DNA from: Alistipes sp. | Lineage (GTDB): Bacteria; Bacteroidota; Bacteroidia; Bacteroidales; Rikenellaceae | Direction of reading: 5' to 3' | NCBI GenBank assembly: GCA_029051915.1 | Contig: JAIDKM010000044.1 | Span: 1 to 8,053 of the forward strand | DNA: 8,053 bases | Shown: positions 1 to 5,178 of the stretch, in pieces | How positions within the stretch are numbered: position 1 is the first letter of the stretch | How the letters are laid out: every line of letters starts with the position of its first letter | The notes under the pieces: generated by a model | The model's database searches: none | What the model was told of the DNA's origin: nothing | The model's input: the letters and a program-made list of their open reading frames with translations, nothing else | Made by a program: the position numbers and the translations under genes

Positions 1-219
1 GTTGATGAGCGATCCTTCGCCCGTGAACACCACCAGGAAGTAGAAACCGGTGGTCTTCTTCTGAATGGGATAGGCCAGTTTCTTGAGGCCCCACGACTCC
101 CGGTTCACAATCTGACCGCCGTTTTCGGTGATGACACCCTGGAATTTGTCAGCGACCTCCTGCACCTGCTGGTCAGAGAGAACCGGCGTAACAATGAAAA
201 CGGTTTCGTAATTGTTCAT
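1..219 (-). CDS. rpsF: 30S ribosomal protein S6, N-terminal 73 residues (3' end outside window)
   Basis: The gene encodes the small-subunit protein S6, which binds 16S rRNA together with S18 in the platform of the 30S subunit. The visible part begins [19 protein letters not shown] and continues with a central [18 protein letters not shown] stretch around residues 43-60. Both are hallmark S6 segments (an N-terminal beta strand, then the conserved [13 protein letters not shown] strand). The ATG at 217-219 is the natural start, since homologues begin within a few residues of this YETVFI strand. No Shine-Dalgarno sequence precedes it, as is normal in Bacteroidota. The gene is cut by the window edge after residue 73 of a protein usually a little over 100 residues long. 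In most bacteria rpsR and rplI follow; they would lie outside this window. It is divergent from the BlaI-like gene, and its own promoter lies about 40 nt upstream. Confidence 0.97.
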   Translation of the reverse strand, partial: MNNYETVFIVTPVLSDQQVQEVADKFQGVITENGGQIVNRESWGLKKLAYPIQKKTTGFYFLVVFTGEGSLIN

Positions 220-258
220 AATACGTTGAATTAAAATGTTATTCCCTTTTCGGGCCTG

Positions 259-289
259 CAAAGATACGAAGGATAATCCGGATTTCAAA
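259..289 (-). promoter_or_regulatory. Bacteroidota-type promoter for rpsF
   Basis: Read on the minus strand, TTTG (286-289) is followed after exactly 19 nt by TATCTTTG (259-266). This is a full match to the Bacteroidota -33/-7 consensus TTTG and TAnnTTTG. It would give an rpsF leader of roughly 35 nt. The leader is AT-rich near the start codon. I could not recognise an S6:S18 autoregulatory RNA fold in it. Confidence 0.8.
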
Positions 290-322
290 ATTATTTCCGT
301 CCTTCCGGCTCCGGCAGGGCAA

Positions 323-381
323 AACTATATTTTTTAGTTAAAAAACTACGAATTTTAGTTGCATGTGAAAATTTTTTAGTT
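323..381 (+). promoter_or_regulatory. Triple 21-bp-phased dyad operator, probable BlaI-family binding sites
   Basis: Three 17-bp units start at 323, 344 and 365, each exactly 21 bp after the last. Units 1 and 2 have the inverted-repeat form AACTA-N7-TAGTT (323-339 and 344-360). Unit 3 (365-381) keeps the right half TAGTT but its left half is degenerate (GTGAA). An 8-bp TTTTAGTT recurs at 332, 353 and 374. The 21-bp period equals two helical turns, so the sites would lie on one face of the DNA. Unit 2 overlaps the -33 region, and unit 3 fills the spacer and ends on the first base of the -7 box, so occupancy should block RNA polymerase. BlaI/MecI proteins are dimeric winged-helix repressors that bind dyads in their own promoters. 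That this block is the site of the adjacent BlaI-like protein is inference from position. Confidence 0.75.
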
Positions 382-388
382 ACCTTTG
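358..388 (+). promoter_or_regulatory. Promoter of the BlaI-like/M56 operon
   Basis: TACCTTTG at 381-388 matches the Bacteroidota -7 element TAnnTTTG. A weaker -33 element, GTTG (358-361), lies exactly 19 nt upstream. Transcription would start around 392-396, giving a leader of about 45 nt before the ATG at 438. This also argues against translation from the GTG at 399. The promoter is embedded in operator units 2 and 3. Confidence 0.78.
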
Positions 389-437
389 CTGTCGGAAGGT
401 GTCCGCCGCGGTGGCGGCACCCCTACGATCGCTTGTC

Positions 438-803
438 ATGGAAAAGCTCACACCTCGCGAAGAAGAATTGATGCGTTGTTTCTGGGAGCACGGGCCTTTG
501 TTCGTCCGGGAGCTGGTCGACCTCTCGCCCGAGCCCAAACCCCACTTCAACACCTTGTCCACCATGGTACGGACGCTCGAATCGAAAGGTTACGTCGGCC
601 ACAAGGCCTACGGCGCCACCTACCAGTATTTCCCCCTCGTCGGCGAGGCGGAGTTTTCGCGCCGGACGCTGGGCGGCGTCATCCGCAAATATTTCGAGAA
701 TTCCTACCTCGGGGCCGTCTCTGCATTGGTCGAGGAGGAGAAGATTTCGGTCGAGGAGCTGCGCGGACTCATCGAGCGCATCGACCGGCAAAATCACGAA
801 TAG
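438..803 (+). CDS. BlaI/MecI/CopY-family winged-helix transcriptional repressor
   Basis: This 121-residue protein has the size and layout of BlaI/MecI repressors. It begins with the characteristic MEKLTPREEELMRCFWEHGP segment, and a winged helix-turn-helix covers about residues 3-70. The probable recognition helix is in FNTLSTMVRTLESKGYV (37-53), and the wing is HKAYGATYQYFPLV. A helical dimerisation region follows (71-121). The start is set at ATG 438 because family members begin here; an in-frame GTG at 399 would sit almost on the transcription start. The stop is followed after 2 nt by the ATG of the M56 gene, so the two are surely co-transcribed and probably translationally coupled. In MecI/BlaI the partner M56 system causes cleavage at an Asn-Phe bond in the dimerisation helix; by eye the equivalent here is Ala96-Leu97. 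It likely represses its own operon through the dyads at 323-381. Its target genes beyond that are unknown. Confidence 0.95.
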   Translation: MEKLTPREEELMRCFWEHGPLFVRELVDLSPEPKPHFNTLSTMVRTLESKGYVGHKAYGATYQYFPLVGEAEFSRRTLGGVIRKYFENSYLGAVSALVEEEKISVEELRGLIERIDRQNHE

Positions 804-805
804 CC

Positions 806-2455
806 ATGTACGACCTTTTCATATATAGTCTCAAGACGGGTGCTTGCCTGGCAGTCTTCTACTTGTTCTTCAAGTTGCTGCTCAGCCGCGAAACGTTGCA
901 TCGCTTCAACCGCATCGTCATCCTCGCCGGTATGGTGCTCGTGTTCGCTCTGCCGCTGTGCGTCATCACGGTCTACCGCGAGCTGCCCCTTTCGCCGCAG
1001 TTGCCGGCGGTCGAAACGGCCGCCGCGTCCGCCCTGCCGGAGGAGCCGGCCGCCGCGTTCGACTGGACACTGCTCGCCGGAGCGCTCTACCTGGCCGGGG
1101 TCGTCGGGATGTTGGGTTGGTTGGCGCGGTCGTTCCTGGCCATCTTCCGGATCATCCGGTCGGGACGGCACGAAAAACTCGACTCCGGAGCCGTTCTCGT
1201 GCGGGTGCGACAGGCCATCACTCCGTTCAGCTGGGGGCGCTACGTCGTCATTTCCGAGGAGGATCTCGCCACGGCCGGACGAGAGATCCTTCTGCACGAG
1301 CAGGCCCACCTGCGCCTGCGCCACTCGGCCGATTTGCTGCTCACCGATCTGGCGGGATCGCTCCAGTGGTTCAATCCGGCCATGTGGCTGCTGCGGCGCG
1401 AACTGCGGGCGATCCACGAATACGAGGCCGACCGTGCGGTGATCGACAGCGGCGTCGAAGCCCGGGACTATCAGTTGCTACTCATAAGGAAAGCTGTCGG
1501 CGGGAGGTGGTATTCCGTTGCCAACAGCTTCAATCACAGTAAACTTAAAAACCGTATTACCATGATGTTACGTAAAAAATCGTCGCGGTGGACAGGGGTC
1601 AAGGCACTCTTCGTCCTGCCGCTCACGGCCATCGCCGTCGGGGCTTTCGCCCGCACCGCTTATGTCGTTCCTGACGACAAAGGTAACAAAGAATCCGTTC
1701 CGGTCAACATTTCGGGCCCGAATATTTCGCCCGACAACCAGCCGCTCTACCTGGTCGACGGCCGGGAGGTCGCCTCGCTCGACGGCATCGAAGTGGAAGA
1801 GATCGCTTCGATCGAGATCTTCAAGGACAAGCAAACCATCGAGTCCTACGGCGACAAGGCCCGCAACGGAGTGATCGTCATCACGTTGCACAAGAATGGC
1901 GAGCAGCCGAAGAAAACCAGGGAGAAGACTTATGTCGCGGACGACGTGGTCGTCATAGGCTACGGCAAGCAGACGAAAGAAGAGATGGAAGCGATGCGGA
2001 AAGCCCAAGAATACTTCGAGTCCGAGGAGTGGAAAGAAGCCCAGCGCAAGGTCGCCGGAGTTCAAGAATACTTCGAATCCGACGAATGGAAAGCCGCGCA
2101 GCAGCAGCTCGAAGAGGCCTCGAAAAAGGCCGCCGAAGCCGGAAAATCCGCAGAGTTGCAGCTTACGGGACGCGTGGTCGCCATCCATGCCGACAAGTAT
2201 GCCGAGCAGCAGACCGAGGAGGGCGCAACCCGTTCGACGGGACGCATCACGGTGATCGACGGCGGTGCTTACCGCGACTACCTGATCTTCATCAACGGTC
2301 AGCGCGCCACGGCAGCCGACCTGGAGGCGATTCCTGAAGGCAAGATCCGCAAGATGACCATCTACAAGGGCGAGCAGGCCGTCGAGAAGTACGGCGAAGA
2401 AGCCCGCGACGGCGCCCTCGACATCCAGGCGAAGATCCGCAAGAACAAAAAATAG
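806..2455 (+). CDS. M56-family (BlaR1/MecR1-like) membrane metallopeptidase with TonB-plug-like repeats in its extracytoplasmic part
   Basis: This 549-residue protein is the likely antirepressor partner of the upstream BlaI-like protein. Membrane segments lie near residues 5-26, 36-57, 87-115 and 264-285. Between the third and fourth is the zinc protease, with HEQAH (HExxH) at 164-168 and the downstream acidic motif EYEAD at 205-209, so the catalytic ligands look intact. By analogy with BlaR1 this domain faces the cytoplasm and the C-terminal 264 residues lie outside the inner membrane. BlaR1 carries a penicillin-binding sensor there; this protein does not. Instead it has a plug-like segment with LYLVDG (314-319) ending in ARNGVIVIT (352-360), a VVVIGYGKQ motif (381-389), two copies of a QEYFES-EW helix (401-438), and a second plug-like segment with LIFING (493-498) ending in ARDGALDI (533-540). 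M56 proteins with plug-like C-termini are known in Bacteroidota. The signal sensed is unknown. Confidence 0.95.
   Translation: MYDLFIYSLKTGACLAVFYLFFKLLLSRETLHRFNRIVILAGMVLVFALPLCVITVYRELPLSPQLPAVETAAASALPEEPAAAFDWTLLAGALYLAGVVGMLGWLARSFLAIFRIIRSGRHEKLDSGAVLVRVRQAITPFSWGRYVVISEEDLATAGREILLHEQAHLRLRHSADLLLTDLAGSLQWFNPAMWLLRRELRAIHEYEADRAVIDSGVEARDYQLLLIRKAVGGRWYSVANSFNHSKLKNRITMMLRKKSSRWTGVKALFVLPLTAIAVGAFARTAYVVPDDKGNKESVPVNISGPNISPDNQPLYLVDGREVASLDGIEVEEIASIEIFKDKQTIESYGDKARNGVIVITLHKNGEQPKKTREKTYVADDVVVIGYGKQTKEEMEAMRKAQEYFESEEWKEAQRKVAGVQEYFESDEWKAAQQQLEEASKKAAEAGKSAELQLTGRVVAIHADKYAEQQTEEGATRSTGRITVIDGGAYRDYLIFINGQRATAADLEAIPEGKIRKMTIYKGEQAVEKYGEEARDGALDIQAKIRKNKK
1736..1894 (+). other. 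Plug-like segment 1 encoded within the M56 gene
   Basis: It codes for residues 311-363. The pattern is PLYLVDG, then a variable stretch, then IASIEIFKDKQTIESYG and ARNGVIVIT. This matches the core of TonB-dependent receptor plug domains: xxVDGxxx, then the 'I xSIEVLKDa.a.a.YG.ra.nGVI.I.TK' signature. Only this core is present, which is less than a complete plug of about 110 residues. Confidence 0.72.
2006..2119 (+). repeat. 57-bp tandem duplication coding for a 19-residue repeat
   Basis: Residues 401-419 and 420-438 of the M56 protein both begin QEYFES, followed by E/D, EWK and A-rich helical sequence with Q/R residues. Ten of the first eleven residues are the same. The DNA copies (2006-2062 and 2063-2119) are recognisably similar but differ at synonymous sites, so the duplication is not recent. 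The block is charged and likely helical, and it sits between the two plug-like segments as a spacer or coiled coil. Confidence 0.8.
2270..2434 (+). other. Plug-like segment 2 encoded within the M56 gene
   Basis: It codes for residues 489-543. The pattern DYLIFINGQ, then IRKMTIYKGEQAVEKYG and ARDGALDI aligns without difficulty to segment 1 (LYLVDGR, IASIEIFKDKQTIESYG, ARNGVIVIT). Copy 2 is more divergent from receptor plugs than copy 1; for example VDG has become ING. It ends only a few residues before the C-terminus. Confidence 0.65.
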
Positions 2456-2533
2456 AGCCGCTCCTCCCCGCTGCCGGACCAGAATTGCAGCGAGTCTGAA
2501 CAAAGTACCGATCAAATAAAAAAGTTCAACCGG

Positions 2534-2565
2534 AAAGCGGGTCGTCCTTCGGGGCGACCCGCTTT
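2534..2565 (+). terminator. Rho-independent terminator of the BlaI-like/M56 operon
   Basis: AAAGCGGGTCG (2534-2544) pairs perfectly with CGACCCGCTTT (2555-2565). The inner bases add one U-G and two C-G pairs, closing on a UUCG tetraloop, so the stem is about 14 bp. The following sequence (2566-2580) is T-rich but interrupted by G and C. It lies 78 nt after the M56 stop codon and separates that operon from the outer-membrane protein gene. Confidence 0.85.
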
Positions 2566-2577
2566 GTTGCTTCTTTG

Positions 2578-2609
2578 TTTGGTAGTTCCCGAAAATTACC
2601 CTACCTTCG
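2578..2609 (+). promoter_or_regulatory. Candidate promoter of the outer-membrane barrel gene
   Basis: TTTG (2578-2581) is followed after 20 nt by TACCTTCG (2602-2609), one mismatch from TAnnTTTG. It starts 13 nt beyond the terminator stem, as expected for a new transcription unit. A small inverted repeat, GGTAG (2581-2585) and CTACC (2601-2605), falls across the two promoter elements and could be a regulator site, but it is short. A second weaker -7-like TACCTTAA occurs at 2828-2835 with poorer -33 spacing. Confidence 0.55.
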
Positions 2610-2800
2610 CATACGGCGGGGAGGTTTTCTTCCTCGAACTTCGCAAGTTTGCTCAATCGTCATCGGAATCACCACCTCGTTGCGAACACGAGCATCTCAG
2701 AACCTGTTGCAGGGCGGACTGCGCATTCCAGCGTAGGGTTGCTCCATTTCAACAGGCGGGCTTGTGGTGAGCCTCGATGACGTATGGCAGTAGCTCTACG

Positions 2801-2809
2801 TTTTTTTTT
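2801..2809 (+). repeat. Homopolymeric run of nine T before the outer-membrane gene
   Basis: Nine T residues (2801-2809) are followed by G, 41 nt before the chosen ATG. The run stands out in GC-rich surroundings. It lies in the leader of the main promoter and next to the weak -7-like box at 2828-2835, so length changes could in principle alter expression. I see no direct sign that it varies. Confidence 0.5.
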
Positions 2810-2849
2810 GCGGCTGCCCGAAGCCTGTACCTTAATGAATGGCAGACAT

Positions 2850-5171
2850 ATGAAGAAACCGTTATTGCTTTTGTGGGCGTCGCTCCTGCTCTGCGGCGGA
2901 GCCCGGGCCCAGTCGGACATCGCTTTCCGGCGTACGGTCGTGGACGAACAGCGGCAGCCGCTCGCCTATTTCGACCTGTTGATTCTCAACCCTGCCGACT
3001 CGGCGCTTCTCTTCGGCGAAGCCTGCTTCGACGGCCGGCTGGAGGTGGCGGATCCCCCGGTCGGAGGGGCGCGGCGGGTCGTGCTCCGCAGTCTGGGATA
3101 CCGCGACCTCTCGTTTCTCGAAGAGTTCGACCGTCCCTCGTCGCCCGACACGCTGATCCTCGAAGCGGAGGCCATCGGCATCGGCGACGTAGTCGTTACG
3201 GCCGCAGCCCCCGCCATCTCCTACTCGGCGGGCAAGGCGCTCGTGCAGGTGGCCGGATCGCCGCTCCAGCACCTTGCCGAAGTCGTCGACATCCTGCGCC
3301 GCACACCCGGACTGGAAGCCGACGAATCGAGCATCACGATCCAGGGCAAGGGCGAACCCCTGATCTACATCGACGACCGGAAGAGCTCCTACGCCGAGCT
3401 GCAACTGCTGCAACCCTCGCAGATCCTCTCGATAGAGGTCGACCGCAACCCCTCGGCCCGCTACGATGCCGCCTACAAATCGGTGCTCCGCGTCCGCACG
3501 AAGCGCTCGCCGAACAAGCTATCCGGACAGATCGCCGGCGCCGCCTACTTCAACCGGCGATTCAGCGAAGCGGCGGGAGCACAGCTCCAGATCGCCTCGG
3601 AAAAGTGGGTCAACTACTTTTCCTACAACTATTCGGGAGGCACCGACCACAACTACCTGGACAACACCAACGGCATTCTGCTGCCCGGCAACGAACTGGC
3701 CGACACCGTCCACACCGAATCGCTCTTCAACTACCGACGCCATTCGCTGCTCTACGGCAGCACGCTCGACATCACGCCGCGGCATCGTCTTTCGTGGCAG
3801 TATACGGGGATATTCATGCGCAACAAACTGGACAACCGCCAGCAGGAACGGGAGTATCGCCCGAACGAACCGACGGACTATTCGGAGTCGCACGACGTGA
3901 ATCGGATCCGGAACTCCTCCCAGTCCGCCCATCTGGCCTACCGCTTCGCCATCGACTCCGCCCGCGCATGGAAGGTCGAAGCCGACTACACGCATGTCGA
4001 CCCGCGAACCGACCAGACCGTGCTGCGGAACCGCCTTCCGGCGGGAACCGTCGACCGGCTCGACATCCTCAACCGTTCGCGCTCCGAAGTCATCGCAGCC
4101 AAATCGGAGTTCACGACGCCGCTGTGGGGCGGCGAACTGCTTGTAGGGGCGCACTACGGCCGCATCGGCAGCAAGACCTTCTCCGACTACGACGGACAGA
4201 CCGCCGACACGCGCCTGAAGAGCGACAACCTCGCGATTTATGCCACCCTCGAACACGAATACGCCAAATGGGGCTGGGAAGCGGGAGTGCGCGGCGAATT
4301 CCAAAACGACCGGGTAGATGTCGACGGCGTATCGCTGCGCGACGGCTGGGAGAACAAGTGCTTCCCCTCGCTGCGTCTCTACACGACTCAGGAACTGCTG
4401 CGCGACTTCGACCTTGCGCTCTCCTACACAAGCAGGATCACCCGCCCGACGATCTACGAACTGGATCCGACGCAAAACTATGAAAACAACATGGTTACCG
4501 AAAGCGGCAATCCGCTGCTGCGCTCGGCCGTCAGCCACAGTCTCGGATTCATGGTCTCCTACCGTCAGAAACTGACGCTGACCGCCGACCTCGATTTCCG
4601 ACGCCATGCGATCCTCCGCTCGGGCATACTCGGCGACGACGGAACGAGCATCCTCTCCATCCCCGTGAACGTCGACCGCTCGCAATTCGGCAACATCGAC
4701 CTGACCTACAACGATCGCTGGGGCTGTTTCTCCCTGACGCTCACCGCGGGAATGGAACTGGCCCACGCCCGGATCCCCTACCTGGACGGGCGGATCACGA
4801 TAGGCAAGCCGGCGTGGCACGGCTCGGCGAATCTGGATCTGGAGATAGGCAAGAACACCATGATTACGTGCGGATTCAGCTATGCCGGCTACAGCTACGA
4901 ACTGATGTCGAGGTTCGAACCCACGAACAACCTGACGGTCGGCATCACGCAATACTGCTGCGGCCGGCGGCTGCAACTCTCGCTCCTGGGCTACGACCTG
5001 CTGCGAGGAACCAACAACAGCTGGTACGACCGCTTCAACTATTATGTATCGACGCAACGCAGCGACCGCGACTTGCGCATGGTACGCTTCAGGGCGCGGT
5101 GGCTCTTCAACGGCCACAAACCACGCTACACGGAAGCGGCGCAATCGGCCGAAGCGGCCCGCATCCAATAA
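2850..5171 (+). CDS. TonB-dependent-receptor-like outer-membrane beta-barrel protein (CarboxypepD_reg, plug, OMP_b-brl_3 type)
   Basis: This 773-residue protein starts with a clear signal peptide, MKKPLLLLWASLLLCGGARA, with probable cleavage before Gln21. The next part (about 24-108) is a CarboxypepD_reg-like beta-sandwich. A TonB-box-like DVVVTAAAP follows (113-121), then a plug-like domain (about 125-218) containing LAEVVDILRRTPGLE, LIYIDDRK and ILSIEVDRNPSARYDAAYKSVL. The remainder is an aromatic-rich barrel of alternating strands. SRITRP (528-533) with YELDP and ESGNPLLR just after it is the signature seen in the OMP_b-brl_3 group. The start is ATG 2850 because the signal peptide begins there; in-frame ATGs at 2835 and 2784 would bury it behind an extension. 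The gene has its own promoter but follows the repressor/M56 operon directly, suggesting a functional link. The substrate cannot be read from sequence. A structural or assembly role instead of uptake is possible, and the last 20 residues form a polar tail. Confidence 0.92.
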   Translation: MKKPLLLLWASLLLCGGARAQSDIAFRRTVVDEQRQPLAYFDLLILNPADSALLFGEACFDGRLEVADPPVGGARRVVLRSLGYRDLSFLEEFDRPSSPDTLILEAEAIGIGDVVVTAAAPAISYSAGKALVQVAGSPLQHLAEVVDILRRTPGLEADESSITIQGKGEPLIYIDDRKSSYAELQLLQPSQILSIEVDRNPSARYDAAYKSVLRVRTKRSPNKLSGQIAGAAYFNRRFSEAAGAQLQIASEKWVNYFSYNYSGGTDHNYLDNTNGILLPGNELADTVHTESLFNYRRHSLLYGSTLDITPRHRLSWQYTGIFMRNKLDNRQQEREYRPNEPTDYSESHDVNRIRNSSQSAHLAYRFAIDSARAWKVEADYTHVDPRTDQTVLRNRLPAGTVDRLDILNRSRSEVIAAKSEFTTPLWGGELLVGAHYGRIGSKTFSDYDGQTADTRLKSDNLAIYATLEHEYAKWGWEAGVRGEFQNDRVDVDGVSLRDGWENKCFPSLRLYTTQELLRDFDLALSYTSRITRPTIYELDPTQNYENNMVTESGNPLLRSAVSHSLGFMVSYRQKLTLTADLDFRRHAILRSGILGDDGTSILSIPVNVDRSQFGNIDLTYNDRWGCFSLTLTAGMELAHARIPYLDGRITIGKPAWHGSANLDLEIGKNTMITCGFSYAGYSYELMSRFEPTNNLTVGITQYCCGRRLQLSLLGYDLLRGTNNSWYDRFNYYVSTQRSDRDLRMVRFRARWLFNGHKPRYTEAAQSAEAARIQ

Positions 5172-5178
5172 AGTCCGG

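Larger units (their letters stand above)
2456..2849. other. 394-nt stretch without a gene: terminator, promoter and long leader
   Basis: The first 78 nt after the M56 stop show nothing recognisable. The terminator (2534-2565) and a promoter (2578-2609) come next. From about 2614 to 2849 there is a leader of some 235 nt with no credible coding sequence and no riboswitch I can name. It contains an inverted repeat CCTGTTG (2703-2709) / CAACAGG (2750-2756) and a run of nine T at 2801-2809. An open frame at 2564-2770 begins upstream of the promoter and has no recognisable protein features, so I do not call it a gene. Confidence 0.6.

Noticed and set aside
220..258. S6:S18 autoregulatory leader RNA before rpsF
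   Set aside because: A short CCC/GGG pairing exists, but I could not see the conserved bulged stem of that motif.
399..437. GTG start at 399 giving the BlaI-like protein 13 extra residues
   Set aside because: It lies within a few bases of the expected transcription start, and the family's N-terminus begins at MEKLTPREE (ATG 438).
386..805. Open frame of the M56 gene continuing upstream through the BlaI-like gene
   Set aside because: The upstream part is an out-of-frame shadow of the repressor gene; the M56 family N-terminus begins at ATG 806.
1568..2656. Minus-strand open frame of 362 residues opposite the M56 C-terminal part
   Set aside because: It crosses a strong plus-strand terminator and promoter and shows repetitive Leu/Phe/Gly composition from the antisense strand.
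2564..2770. Small open frame of 68 residues in the leader before the outer-membrane gene
   Set aside because: Its start precedes the promoter, and no homology, signal peptide or domain pattern is visible.
2777..4483. Long plus-strand open frame (568 residues) overlapping the outer-membrane gene
   Set aside because: It is Arg/Pro/Ala-rich with no signal peptide or family pattern, as expected of a shifted frame in GC-rich DNA.
3519..5168. Long antisense open frame under the outer-membrane gene
   Set aside because: Composition is typical of a GC-rich antisense shadow; the plus strand has signal peptide, plug and barrel signatures.
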